The position numbers were made by a program, and so were the translations under genes. This document shows positions 45,098 through 54,568 of a stretch of DNA of 64,000 nt, one piece after another (position 1 is the first letter of the stretch; the number at the start of each line of letters is the position of its first letter). The stretch comes from Algoriphagus marincola DSM 16067 (GTDB lineage: Bacteria; Bacteroidota; Bacteroidia; Cytophagales; Cyclobacteriaceae), in the NCBI RefSeq assembly GCF_000429405.1, contig NZ_AUBU01000001.1:319321-383320 (forward strand), read 5' to 3'. Under the pieces are notes generated by a model. That model did not search any database. It saw only the letters and a program-made list of their open reading frames with translations, and had not been told where the DNA came from.

Positions 45098-45348
45098 CTG
45101 TTTTTATCAGTTTTCGTCAGTCATAACCTTCTCCTTGGTAGGAGGGAGGTTACAATTCATGTCTATTTATAAAATAGTTTTACTATTTAAATTTAATTTA
45201 AGGTAATTAGACTTACTTCAAAAACCAAGATGGCGGATCAATATTTTTGATTAATTTGATTTTGCTTTTGCTCACACTACCCGAATTATTAAAATGTTTG
45301 CGAGTGAGATTGAAACCTATCTATGAAAAACCTAATAAAGAAACCCAT

Positions 45349-45771
45349 ATGATGAAGAACCTTGGATTAATTGTCTTTCTGTTATTAGCTTTTGCTTGTC
45401 AAAACCCTGAAAACAATGCCGACCAAATGAGTGAAAATCAAGTTACCGTACAAAATGAACCGGATTCTGTATTAAGACATGCGGTTTACTTTTCATTTAA
45501 AGACTCTTCTTCTGCAGAAGATATCCAAATGGTAATTGATGCTTTTAGAAATCTTCAAAATGACATTCCTGGTATCCAATCCTTTGAATGGGGAGAAAAT
45601 TCAAGTCCTGAGGGGTTGAACAGAGGATTGACGCATGCCTTTACGCTCACTTTTCACTCCAATGAAGACAGAGATGCCTACTTACCGCATCCTGCTCATC
45701 AGAAGTTTGGTGAAATACTAGGTCCGCACCTAAAGGAGGTTTTGGTAGTAGACTACTGGACTCGGCCTTGA
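45349..45771 (+). CDS. Lipoprotein with Dabb (stress-responsive A/B barrel) domain
   Basis: About 140 residues from ATG 45349 or 45352. Signal peptide with lipobox FLLLAFAC. The mature domain (about 50-140) has LRHAVYFSFKDSSSAEDIQMVIDAFRNL and a late HPAHQKFGEILGPHLKEVLVVDYW segment, the Dabb fold. Dabb proteins include stress proteins and small dimeric enzymes; role unknown. In-frame sequence upstream to 45247 looks non-coding. A TATTTTTG box at 45242-45249 is possible but far away. Confidence 0.8.
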   Translation: MMKNLGLIVFLLLAFACQNPENNADQMSENQVTVQNEPDSVLRHAVYFSFKDSSSAEDIQMVIDAFRNLQNDIPGIQSFEWGENSSPEGLNRGLTHAFTLTFHSNEDRDAYLPHPAHQKFGEILGPHLKEVLVVDYWTRP

Positions 45772-45772
45772 T

Positions 45773-46180
45773 TTATTGATCGAAAGGTACCCCTGAGGTA
45801 GAGGTCTTGCCTGACTCCTTTACGTCCAGCACTTCTGTGACGATAAAATTACTGGCTCCTCTCCAGGGTAGCATTCCGTTGTATTCTTTGTATCTGAGTT
45901 CTACGAATTTTCCAGAGGATCGCTCAAGCTGTAGTGCTACCTCTTCGTCAATCACGGAAAACCGAAACTCATTACTTTGCAATGCGCCTGCAGTTGGGCT
46001 TTGAAAGCCCTCTTGTACTACTCTACCCTCATAAGTTTTGAAAACCACTCCTTTCTTTACGAAATAGTTTAGAGATCCGGCTTTGACACCTTCTCCAAAA
46101 ACGAAAAAGTATTTCCACCACATGAATACAGAAAGGAAAACGATGAGGAAAATTCCTACTATCCAGCCAAATTTCTTCAT
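45773..46180 (-). CDS. Membrane-anchored hypothetical protein
   Basis: 135 residues from ATG 46180 (MKKFGWIVGIFLIVFLSVFMWW), an N-terminal membrane anchor of about 20 residues followed by a small periplasmic domain with KAGSLNYFVKKGVVFKTYEGRVV. This type of protein recurs in Bacteroidota and is often named after 6-phosphogluconate dehydrogenase without any NAD-binding motif; I do not accept that name here. A -7 box TATATTTG at 46203-46196 supports the 46180 start. Its stop is one base from that of the convergent Dabb gene. Confidence 0.75.
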   Translation of the reverse strand: MKKFGWIVGIFLIVFLSVFMWWKYFFVFGEGVKAGSLNYFVKKGVVFKTYEGRVVQEGFQSPTAGALQSNEFRFSVIDEEVALQLERSSGKFVELRYKEYNGMLPWRGASNFIVTEVLDVKESGKTSTSGVPFDQ

Positions 46181-46195
46181 AACACTGATTTTTAT

Positions 46196-46203
46196 CAAAT
46201 ATA
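46196..46203 (-). promoter_or_regulatory. Possible -7 box of the membrane-anchored hypothetical
   Basis: TATATTTG on the minus strand, 15 bases before the chosen start at 46180; the -33 side is not obvious. Confidence 0.35.
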
Positions 46204-46273
46204 ATCAGTCTGTCGAAAAATTATTTTCTGTAGGTATTTTTAAACAGGCTAATTGATATCGAGTTTGAGCATT

Positions 46274-46879
46274 ATGATGGCTAACTTGTTTCCGTTTGAT
46301 ACAAAAAACTTATTACCTCACAGTGGTGAAGTGCTTTACTTTGATAGTCTTTTTGAAATAACAAAAGCTGATGAGTATTTCAATATCCTCCGAGATGATA
46401 TTTCCTGGAAGCATGAGGCCATTTGGATGTTTGGAAAAAAAGTGATGCAACCTCGGTTAACAGCCCTCTATGGTGACGAGAGTGTTACTTACAGCTATTC
46501 AGGGATTACGATGGAGCCGATTCCTTGGTCCAAAACTCTTCTTGAAATCAAAGGTAAAGTGGAGGAAGTGGCTGAAGCGAGATTTTCTCATGTTTTACTG
46601 AATTTCTACCGCGATGGTCAAGATTCTATGGGATGGCATCGAGATAATGAAGCAAGTCTAGGACCTGAGCCTGTAATCGCTTCGGTAAGTTTTGGGGTTC
46701 CCCGCAGATTTCAATTTCGAAACTATGTGGACAAAAAAGAAAAGCTACAAATTGAGCTGGGACATGGAAGTCTTTTGCTCATGAAGGGGGCTTGTCAGGA
46801 TCATTGGGAGCATCAAATCCCCAAATCAAAAAAAGTATCAGGCGAAAGAATTAATCTGACCTTCCGCCTGATTCGTTAA
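46274..46879 (+). CDS. AlkB-like 2-oxoglutarate/Fe(II) dioxygenase
   Basis: About 201 residues from ATG 46274 (or 46277). The Fe ligands are His-x-Asp in MGWHRDNEASLGPEPVIASVSFGVPRRFQFR (in part: GWHRDNEASLG) and the distal His in HWEHQIPK; the 2OG Arg is in RINLTFRLIR. The arrangement resembles ALKBH2/3 type DNA or RNA dealkylases. Probable alkylation damage repair; no adjacent repair gene. Its stop codon abuts that of the convergent response regulator with no bases between. Confidence 0.9.
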   Translation: MMANLFPFDTKNLLPHSGEVLYFDSLFEITKADEYFNILRDDISWKHEAIWMFGKKVMQPRLTALYGDESVTYSYSGITMEPIPWSKTLLEIKGKVEEVAEARFSHVLLNFYRDGQDSMGWHRDNEASLGPEPVIASVSFGVPRRFQFRNYVDKKEKLQIELGHGSLLLMKGACQDHWEHQIPKSKKVSGERINLTFRLIR

Positions 46880-47263
46880 TTAGAATAGGAATTGATTTTT
46901 CAGCATTCGAAGGTAATCTTCGACAAGTGGCTTTTCAATATATTCGATTACACTTACGTAATCCATGGCTTTGACTTTATCACTCTTATTGACCGAAGAT
47001 GTGATTAAGATAACCTTGATTGATTCAGGTTTTTTGAGCTCTTCGATATAGTCTAGAACTGCCCAACCATCCACTACTGGCATAAAAATGTCAAGAAGGA
47101 GGAGTTTGTTGCCGCTAGGATTAGACTCTAGGTATTCAATTGTTGTTTGGCCATTTTCTAGTAGAACAGGGGCATCATGGAATTCTGAACGTCTAACGAG
47201 TGCTTCGTGGATTTTTCGAAAAGCAGGATCATCGTCGACGATCAAGAGGTCAAAGTTTGTCAT
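46880..47263 (-). CDS. Single-domain response regulator receiver
   Basis: 127 residues, CheY-like receiver only: acidic pocket IVDDDPAF (Asp10-12), phospho-acceptor Asp58 in LLLLDIFMPVVDGW, Thr/Ser in VILITSSVN and Lys in YIEKPLVEDYL. No output domain, so it probably relays phosphate or acts by binding. It lies 319 bases downstream of a giant hybrid kinase on the same strand, a likely partner. The gap (47264-47582) is AT-rich; it holds the inverted repeat AGGAATACC / GGTATTCCT (47471-47479 / 47524-47532). Confidence 0.9.
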   Translation of the reverse strand: MTNFDLLIVDDDPAFRKIHEALVRRSEFHDAPVLLENGQTTIEYLESNPSGNKLLLLDIFMPVVDGWAVLDYIEELKKPESIKVILITSSVNKSDKVKAMDYVSVIEYIEKPLVEDYLRMLKNQFLF

Positions 47264-47582
47264 TTTCTGTTATTATATTTTAATGCATCCGGGCATTTCT
47301 AATCAAATTTCAAATTACCAATCTATAAAAAGGCGATTTAAACAAAATTTCTTTTTTTGAAAAGCGGCATCTTTTCAAATTGTGCAAAAATGTTTTTTCA
47401 AGAAAGCCTTTTATCAAATTTTTGAGAATATCTTATTTCTCGGTTTTCTAATATATTGCATTTTTGACGTAGGAATACCGTTTTTTCCTTCTACAATTTT
47501 TGCTAAATATGTTTCATTCCACTGGTATTCCTAATTTGGATTTAGAATATCATTATGTCTTTACTGAGAATAATTCTCTAGA

Positions 47583-50500
47583 TCATGATTGATTTGCTTT
47601 TATCTCTAAGCTCTTTTTCACCAAACTGATAAAGCTAGGCACATAGAAAGGTTTAGAAAGAATCGCAAAAGCCCCTTTACTTTTTAAGCTTTCCGAGTTG
47701 GCAGTCTGTGCATCGGCAGTCAGGATAATGACTGGAATATCTCTGGTCAATGGATTCGACTTTAACTCGGACAGCACTTGGGTACCTGAAATATCGGGAA
47801 GATGAATATCCAGTAGAACCAAATCCGGTAAAATCCTGGAACAGGACTTTATCCCTTCCTGACCATAGTTTTCAGTAACCAAAGCAATTTCGGGAAGCGT
47901 AGTTTCAAAAATCTCTTCGACTAATTGAATGTTTGAAATATTGTCCTCAATATAGATAACTGTGCCTTTCTTTATTTCAATTTCTTCGCCTTTATTATTT
48001 CCTGTTATACTATTCACAGAAGTCGGTTGGCTTTGATTAAGTGCTAAGGGGAGCTCTATCCAAAATGTACTTCCTTGTCCCAAAACACTTTCCACACCTA
48101 CTTCACCCTGCATCAATTCGAGAAGTTTTTTCACCACGGCAAGGCCCAATCCCGTACCTTCAGTTTCCGTCATTTCGGCCCCAATTCGTTCGAATGGCTC
48201 GAAAAGCTTGGGGAAATCCTCTTTTCGAATCCCCTTTCCAGTATCTTTTATTTCTATCCGTATTTTACTGTGCTCCCTATCTAAAACCTCAAATTGAGAA
48301 ATTTCAATTTTCCCATTGGCTTTATTGTATTTGATAGCATTGTTAAGAATGTTAAGAAATACTTGCTTTAACCTTTGCCAGTCGGCTAATACAAAAAGTG
48401 ACTCTGATTGATTGTTGATCAGATGGATTGATTTTTTTATTAGAAATGGCTGAACAGTCTGAATGGTTTCTTCCAAAATCTCATTGAGATCAATTGGTTC
48501 TACTTTCATTTTGATCTTGCCAGCTTCTATTTTGGATAGATCTAAAATCTCATTTATCAGACTTAGCAGATGTTGGCCACCTTTGAGAATATATTCCAGG
48601 TTTTTCAGCTGCTTTTCTGTAAGTGGAGTCAGTTCAAGCAATTGAGCAAAACCTAAAATCGCGTTCATCGGTGTGCGAAGCTCGTGGCTCATTCGCGACA
48701 GGAATTCACTCTTGGCTTTATTGGCTTTTTCGGCCTCTAATTTTGCTTCTTCGAGTGATAAGTTTGCTCTCTCGAGCTCTTGAGTTCGAATTTTTATCTT
48801 TTCTTCTAGTGTTTGATTGAGGTTTTGAATCTCTTTTTCAGAACGGATACGTTGACTAATATCCCTAATAAACCGGAGAACCTTTGTGTCGCTCAACTTG
48901 ACCACTCTACTCTCAAAGAATTTATCCTCATTTTGAATGGCTAGAGGATATTCATAAGTGACCAAAGTGCCAGTATCTAGACATTCACCGATTTTCTTAA
49001 GATGTAGTTTGGTCCATTTTGGGTCAAAAACATCACCAATTGTTTGTCCCACTAAGTGGCTGAAATCACCAATCTCACTTCCGCTTTTGGAGTCATAATG
49101 CTCTAAATAGTTCCCTTCACGATCATTGACAAATATCATATCAGGAATAGCATCCAAAATTGCAAAAAGCCGCTCTTCTTGTTCTTTTTTCTCTGAAATA
49201 TCAATGACCCAACCCGCGTTGAAAATTCGCTTGCCAGATTCGTCAAAGATTGGCTTAGATGATGAAATAGAAGGGAAAATACTTCCATCTTTTCGTTTTC
49301 TTTTTAACTCCTTGAATTTAAATTCTCTGTTTTTTAAATCATTGGGATATAACTCTCTTTCTAGAAATTCTAATTGATCTGGTGTATGAAGCAACTGAAT
49401 TTTTTGACCTATCAAATCACTCTGTTGATATCCATGCATTAAGGCAAAAGCCTCATTGCAGTAGGTTATTTTTCCATCCACATCGATAATGACGTTTCCT
49501 TGATGAGCCTGATCTGAAATGATTTCGAATTTGAGGAGTTCTTCTTTGGCGTTTTTCTCCGCTGTGATGTCACTGTCCGCTCCTCTGTATCCAACTAGGT
49601 TTCCTTGGTCATCCAGGATAGGAGAAGCATAGGTATTTACCCAAATAGTTTTCCCGTTTTTCTTCTGGATGGGGTTTTCGAAGGCTTGAATATCTCCTCC
49701 TTTTTCCAATAGTTGAATACCTATCTTTTTAAATTCTTCTCGTTTATTTTCAGGAAAAATATCAAAGAAATATTTGCCTAACAATTCTTTTTCGAGGTAA
49801 CCATAAACACGGTGGCAGGCAGCGCTTAAATAAGTATACCGCCCGGTAGCATCCACTTCCCAAATAACGGAACCCGAATTATCGGCAATGCTTCTAAAGC
49901 GTTCTTCACTTGCTGCTAGAGCATTTTCAGCTTGTTTTTGGAGAGTGATGTCTACCGCAATACCCTGTATTTCAAATTGTTGAGTTGTTTCTTTATTAAT
50001 ACAAACAAACTCCCAAAGAAAGATTTTTTGGCTATCGCCCTCTTTGGAGCATGCTAACTCGCTCGTGATGATCTCTCCTGGTTTTTGGGATGCTTTTGAA
50101 ATACATTCCTGTAGTAAGTTTTTATTAGATTCAGCGATGACCTCAAAAAATGAAATTGATGTGTTTTCAGGTCTAGGGCCTATTTCTCTCTCATAGCTTT
50201 GAATAAACTTGTTGTTAGCAAAGGTTATTTCAAAGTTTTGATCAAATCGTACAAGGTAGTTGGTCTGGGAGCTTAAAATATTCTGAAGTTCTTCCCCATT
50301 TTTTTTGATGATAGCAAGGTGCAGCTGATTTTCCAGATGTTTCTGAATAATCAAAAGGGTTCCTTTGACCAATTGCTTTTCTTCATCTAAAAAAAACTTT
50401 TTTTCGGGTATGTGGATTTCAAGACTCAAACACTTGGATTCCTCCAGAGAAGTGCTTCTTGATAAGATGTTTTTTGAAGGCTTGAATCCTGAATTTTCAA

Positions 50501-52250
50501 ACTCCTGCTCATCGTAAATTAATTTTGCACTAGTCTCTTTCGGAAACAAAAAGCCAGACGGGAGAATTTCCACTATCTCCGAAAAAAATTCCTCTAATGT
50601 TTGATCTTTCTTTTGGGTTAGATCCGAGATTCTGAAGATACAGGACAGTTCTTTGATCCGCTCATTCAAACTATTGAGATTCTGGAATTTTTGATGAATA
50701 TTTTCCAGCATGGCAGCAAATACTTTTACCAGATTGATCTCATTCTCTGTAAAAGTATGCTGCACTCTTACTGAATCAATTCCTATAAATCCCCATGGCT
50801 TCCCCTCATGCATGATTGGGACTGCGACAAGGCTTTGGATATCCTGAGAAGCTAAAATCTCTTTAATTCCCAACTCATCAGATAGCTCTGCCACATTATC
50901 AATTTGCATGATCTCTCCTCGGAGGTGGGTGTCGAGCCAATCTTCAAATAAATCAAAAGGAACTTCCTGTAATTCCTCTATTTGGGGCTCGATACCCTCC
51001 GCGCACCACTCGTAGGTATTGTTGGTAATGCGGTTAGTAAAGTCATATTCAAAAATGTAAGAGCGATCTGCATCCATAAATTTTCCCAACTCCTGAAGCG
51101 TGCGTTGTACGGTAGGAGCTACTTCAATAGGGTCAATATGAATATAATCCATGGCCGTACCTGCTAGCAATTCCTGCAATTTCACTTGCTTGCGAAGTTT
51201 TTGCTCTGCCAGAGTTTGCTTAGTGATATCGGTAAAAGTAGCTATCACATGACTTATTTTTTTTGAATGCTTGGTGAAGACCGGTTGGGAATTAACCAAT
51301 AACCAAACAAAAGTTTGCTTTTCTGGATGATATACTCCCATGATGACATCCTCTACTTTCAGCCCTTGAGTTAAGGAGATCATGGCAGGGTGCTCCTCAC
51401 CCGGAAAATCGCTTCCATCGGGATGGATGACTTTCCAAAGCGGGTCGACCGGTTTGGTTCCTTTTATTTGTTCCAGGCTAAGACCCAGGAGTTTCAAGGC
51501 AGCCTGATTAGCATCTATTATTTCTCCATCAGCCCTATGATAAACCACCCCTTGTGCCATGGTGTGAAACAAACGCTTGAATCTTCTTGTAGACTTTAGC
51601 AATTGTTTAATGGTATTTTGATAGGGGCTTGTGTTTTCTATGATAAATCCAAAAAGTTGGGCATTTCGATTATAAATGGGGATTCTAGTGACATTCAAGA
51701 TAAGATCCTTACCACTGCCTGTTTGTATTTTTAGTTGATCTAAAAATTCCAAAGAAGAGCTTAGAATGGGGTCAAGGACCGATTTGTATTCATGGAATTC
51801 ATTGGGATCTGATTCATCCAATTCCAACCATTGTATCATAATTTCATTCAGAAATTCAATTTTCTGAATTCCTGGATTCCAAATGATAACTCCTTGGCGA
51901 AGTCGGTTCAATAGGTCGACATCTTTGAGAAAGAATTCCTCTTTGGGATGTGTCCATTCCTTAATCTTGACTAGGAAATAATCCTTTTTGAGAAGTGAGA
52001 TTTCGTGAGTAAAGATTTCACCGGTAGCTATCAATTCCCTTAGAATGGAGCCATCTTGTATTTTTCCTTTAGATTGCTCTAGGCCAGGAAAGAGATCGAA
52101 ATAATTTTTATCAAGATCAATTGGGGAATCTAGTTTATGATCTATGAGAGATTTGCTGAGATGTAGGACTTTTCCATGATTGTCGACAATCAGGAATTTA
52201 CAGTCAATGTGATTTAAAATCTCATCAACCAAACTTGCAACTTGGAACAT
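47583..52250 (-). CDS. Very large hybrid sensor histidine kinase (multiple PAS, GAF, HisKA, HATPase, receiver)
   Basis: 1555 residues, no membrane segment, so a cytosolic sensor. By eye: PAS-like segments near 1-100, 105-220 and 225-345; a GAF domain about 365-515 (MDADRSYIFEYDF; VAVPIMHEGKPWGFIGIDS); further PAS near 650-770, 785-900, 905-1025 and 1030-1140; a coiled coil; HisKA with His1189 in SRMSHELRTPMNAILG; HATPase with GTGLGLAVVKKLLELM; and a C-terminal receiver with Asp1481 in LVLLDIHLPD. At least six PAS domains suggest several signals. Boundaries are estimates. Partner is probably the receiver at 46880. Confidence 0.9.
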   Translation of the reverse strand: MFQVASLVDEILNHIDCKFLIVDNHGKVLHLSKSLIDHKLDSPIDLDKNYFDLFPGLEQSKGKIQDGSILRELIATGEIFTHEISLLKKDYFLVKIKEWTHPKEEFFLKDVDLLNRLRQGVIIWNPGIQKIEFLNEIMIQWLELDESDPNEFHEYKSVLDPILSSSLEFLDQLKIQTGSGKDLILNVTRIPIYNRNAQLFGFIIENTSPYQNTIKQLLKSTRRFKRLFHTMAQGVVYHRADGEIIDANQAALKLLGLSLEQIKGTKPVDPLWKVIHPDGSDFPGEEHPAMISLTQGLKVEDVIMGVYHPEKQTFVWLLVNSQPVFTKHSKKISHVIATFTDITKQTLAEQKLRKQVKLQELLAGTAMDYIHIDPIEVAPTVQRTLQELGKFMDADRSYIFEYDFTNRITNNTYEWCAEGIEPQIEELQEVPFDLFEDWLDTHLRGEIMQIDNVAELSDELGIKEILASQDIQSLVAVPIMHEGKPWGFIGIDSVRVQHTFTENEINLVKVFAAMLENIHQKFQNLNSLNERIKELSCIFRISDLTQKKDQTLEEFFSEIVEILPSGFLFPKETSAKLIYDEQEFENSGFKPSKNILSRSTSLEESKCLSLEIHIPEKKFFLDEEKQLVKGTLLIIQKHLENQLHLAIIKKNGEELQNILSSQTNYLVRFDQNFEITFANNKFIQSYEREIGPRPENTSISFFEVIAESNKNLLQECISKASQKPGEIITSELACSKEGDSQKIFLWEFVCINKETTQQFEIQGIAVDITLQKQAENALAASEERFRSIADNSGSVIWEVDATGRYTYLSAACHRVYGYLEKELLGKYFFDIFPENKREEFKKIGIQLLEKGGDIQAFENPIQKKNGKTIWVNTYASPILDDQGNLVGYRGADSDITAEKNAKEELLKFEIISDQAHQGNVIIDVDGKITYCNEAFALMHGYQQSDLIGQKIQLLHTPDQLEFLERELYPNDLKNREFKFKELKRKRKDGSIFPSISSSKPIFDESGKRIFNAGWVIDISEKKEQEERLFAILDAIPDMIFVNDREGNYLEHYDSKSGSEIGDFSHLVGQTIGDVFDPKWTKLHLKKIGECLDTGTLVTYEYPLAIQNEDKFFESRVVKLSDTKVLRFIRDISQRIRSEKEIQNLNQTLEEKIKIRTQELERANLSLEEAKLEAEKANKAKSEFLSRMSHELRTPMNAILGFAQLLELTPLTEKQLKNLEYILKGGQHLLSLINEILDLSKIEAGKIKMKVEPIDLNEILEETIQTVQPFLIKKSIHLINNQSESLFVLADWQRLKQVFLNILNNAIKYNKANGKIEISQFEVLDREHSKIRIEIKDTGKGIRKEDFPKLFEPFERIGAEMTETEGTGLGLAVVKKLLELMQGEVGVESVLGQGSTFWIELPLALNQSQPTSVNSITGNNKGEEIEIKKGTVIYIEDNISNIQLVEEIFETTLPEIALVTENYGQEGIKSCSRILPDLVLLDIHLPDISGTQVLSELKSNPLTRDIPVIILTADAQTANSESLKSKGAFAILSKPFYVPSFISLVKKSLEIKANQS

Positions 52251-52559
52251 TTTAAAAGGGGTGATTTCGCCTCTGATCTTCTTAGACTATCGAAATTTCA
52301 ATAATTTATTTATAAATTAAAACCATATCACCCAATATTATTTTGAAGTAAATACAAAAGATTAGATTATATTTTATATTATTATATAATGAAAAACGAA
52401 TAATGGTATTGGAATAATTAAAGTAAATATTCTTTTTTTTAAAAAAATAGCCTTCTAATACCAAATAGACTCAAGGAGATAATAAATTAAAAGGGAAGGA
52501 TGATGCCTGAAAAATGGAAAAAAGGGTTGAAAGATATCCTTAGATTTTGATTATTAATG
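52251..52559. other. AT-rich intergenic stretch upstream of the hybrid kinase
   Basis: About 310 bases between the kinase start and the msrAB terminator, very AT-rich with poly-T/A tracts. I found no gene; a 16-codon frame (52500-52550) encodes a cationic amphipathic peptide but has no supporting evidence. Probably holds the kinase promoter, which I could not place. Confidence 0.4.
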
Positions 52560-52610
52560 AAAAAACCTTCTCTGGATTGTTCAATTCTATTGAATAGCAG
52601 AGAAGGTTTT
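52560..52610 (-). terminator. Terminator of the msrAB gene
   Basis: A 13-bp perfect stem AAAACCTTCTCTG (52562-52574) / CAGAGAAGGTTTT (52598-52610) with an inner TTCAAT/ATTGAA hairpin, followed on the minus strand by TTTTTT. Confidence 0.85.
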
Positions 52611-52679
52611 CATTCAGGGTAAAATGGCTTGATTTAATCTAAAGCTTTTAAAATATCTTTTTCATTTGATTATGGGGAT

Positions 52680-53789
52680 TTAGTCCACCAACCAAAGATA
52701 TTCCCCATATCCAGCTGATTCCATTTCTGATTTGGGGATGAATTTCATCGCTGCTGAATTCATGCAGTAACGCAAACCTGTTGGGGCAGGACCGTCGTAA
52801 AACACATGACCAACATGACTGTTTCCAAGTTTACTTCTGACTTCTACTCGAGTCATTCCAAGGCTTTTGTCAATTGGTTTATCAATAAGGCGAGCATCGA
52901 TTGGCTTTGTAAAACTTGGCCAACCCGAGCCAGATTCATATTTATCCCTGGAACTGAAAAGTGGAGCACCGGAAACTATACAAACGTAAATTCCTTCCTC
53001 CTTATTCCCATTGTATTCATTTTGGAAAGCATATTCGGTAGCGTCTTCCATAGTTACCTCATACTGCAGTGGAGTGAGTTTTTCTTTCAACTCATCTTTT
53101 GGAGTGGCAGGATACTTCTCTGCACTTAATTCAGGCCAGTGCTTTTTGATAAAGGCATCTCTTCCACTTCCTTTTCGATAGGCGTAGTAATCCGCCGGAT
53201 TCTTTTTGTAGTAATCCTGATGGTACTCCTCTGCTGGGTAGAAATTGGTGTATTTGATTATTGGGGTAGCAATTGGCTTTTCGAATCTTCCTGATTCATC
53301 CAGTAGTTTTTTAGAGTCTTCAGCTACTCTTTTTTGCTCGGCAGAGTGAAAGAAAATAGCGGATTCATACTGAGATCCCCGATCATAAAAAGAGCCCCCT
53401 ACATCTGTAGGATCGAAAGTTTGCCAAAAGATATCTACTAATTCGGAATAGCTGATGACTTCGGGGTCATAGGTAATTTGGACTGATTCGCGGTGGGAAG
53501 TTTTGCCGCTACTTACTTCTCCGTAGGTAGGGTTCTTTTCCTTACCTCCTGCATACCCAGAGATCACGGTGATGACTCCGTCCAGATCTTCAAATGGCGC
53601 TTCCACACACCAAAAGCAACCACCTGCAAAGGTGGCTAACTCTGTTTTTCCTGAAAATTGGGCAAGTTTTTGGCTGTCTTCTTCTGTAAGCTCTTGAATT
53701 TCGGTAGACTCTTGTGGGCTGCTGCAAGCCATAAAGAGTCCTAAAATGAAAGTAAGCATAATGCTGTATTTGGATTTTAAGTGATACAT
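52680..53789 (-). CDS. msrAB: MsrA-MsrB methionine sulfoxide reductase lipoprotein
   Basis: 369 residues. Lipoprotein signal with the likely lipidation Cys22 in LFMACSS; MsrA domain about 50-210 with catalytic Cys58 in [11 protein letters not shown]; MsrB domain about 235-360 with [10 protein letters not shown] and catalytic Cys in [12 protein letters not shown]. The MsrB zinc sites are degraded: the first pair reads CIVS and the second KLGNS, so this is a zinc-free form. It would repair S- and R-sulfoxides of periplasmic or surface methionines. Two hairpins (AAACCAAA-CAA-TTTGGTTT at 53849-53867, and AATCCT-AAAA-AGGATT near 53903) lie in the upstream gap. Confidence 0.92.
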   Translation of the reverse strand: MYHLKSKYSIMLTFILGLFMACSSPQESTEIQELTEEDSQKLAQFSGKTELATFAGGCFWCVEAPFEDLDGVITVISGYAGGKEKNPTYGEVSSGKTSHRESVQITYDPEVISYSELVDIFWQTFDPTDVGGSFYDRGSQYESAIFFHSAEQKRVAEDSKKLLDESGRFEKPIATPIIKYTNFYPAEEYHQDYYKKNPADYYAYRKGSGRDAFIKKHWPELSAEKYPATPKDELKEKLTPLQYEVTMEDATEYAFQNEYNGNKEEGIYVCIVSGAPLFSSRDKYESGSGWPSFTKPIDARLIDKPIDKSLGMTRVEVRSKLGNSHVGHVFYDGPAPTGLRYCMNSAAMKFIPKSEMESAGYGEYLWLVD

Positions 53790-53974
53790 TCTGATGGATT
53801 TATTCTGTTCGGTTCGGTTTTTGTAATTCTGAGTCTTGAACCAACTCTAAAACCAAACAATTTGGTTTCTGTTTTGATTCATTGACCTCAGATACGTAAA
53901 AAAATCCTAAAAAGGATTGTCCGACAAATTACAAAAAGAGATTCTGTACCGACTTCTTATAAAACCTTCTAGCC

Positions 53975-54568
53975 ATGGCAAAGCTGAATTATCTATTTAT
54001 CCTCGTATTTGTTTTCATAGCTCCACTCCAATTGCATGCTCAGCAAGGTTCAGGTCTAGGCTTGAAGTTTGGTACTAATTACAATACCTCCGGCAAATAT
54101 TTTAAAGATGCTGGACAGGTTTGGAAAGAGCCTTTTGGAAATGTAGGCTATCATGCGGGGCTTTTTTACACCATGAACTCCTATGATATCTATTTGCGAC
54201 CTGAGGCGGTATTTACTGAGACTCGATTTCAAACGGTCAATGGAGAGGCATTTACCCAACGGATAGATGTGCCTGTTTTGGTGGGGATTCGCTTATTTAA
54301 GATTCTGACTGCTTTTGGAGGACCATCAGTACACTATACCTTAGACGACAATTTTTTACCCTCCCAATCGGCGGAATTCAATAAGCGACTTCGACTTGGG
54401 TATCAGTTTGGCTTCGGTGTAGCGATAGGTCCCGTTGGTCTGGATCTTCGCTATGAGCGGGAATTCAATGACCAGCGAATCAATCTGGATAGGATTTTGG
54501 GTGCAGACAAAAGCTTTCGTTCAGAGCAGATTGTTTTGGCACTTTCCCTACGTGTTTTTGGACCGTAA
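53975..54568 (+). CDS. PorT-like outer-membrane beta-barrel protein
   Basis: 197 residues, signal peptide ending FIAPLQLHAQ. The rest alternates in short beta strands (GLGLKFGTNYNTSGKYF, YQFGFGVAIGPVGLDLRYEREF) as in the PorT/OmpA-like 8-strand barrels, with a final strand IVLALSLRVFGP. Its specific role (transport, secretion or structure) is unknown. Its stop codon TAA abuts the stop of the convergent SGNH gene. Confidence 0.82.
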   Translation: MAKLNYLFILVFVFIAPLQLHAQQGSGLGLKFGTNYNTSGKYFKDAGQVWKEPFGNVGYHAGLFYTMNSYDIYLRPEAVFTETRFQTVNGEAFTQRIDVPVLVGIRLFKILTAFGGPSVHYTLDDNFLPSQSAEFNKRLRLGYQFGFGVAIGPVGLDLRYEREFNDQRINLDRILGADKSFRSEQIVLALSLRVFGP

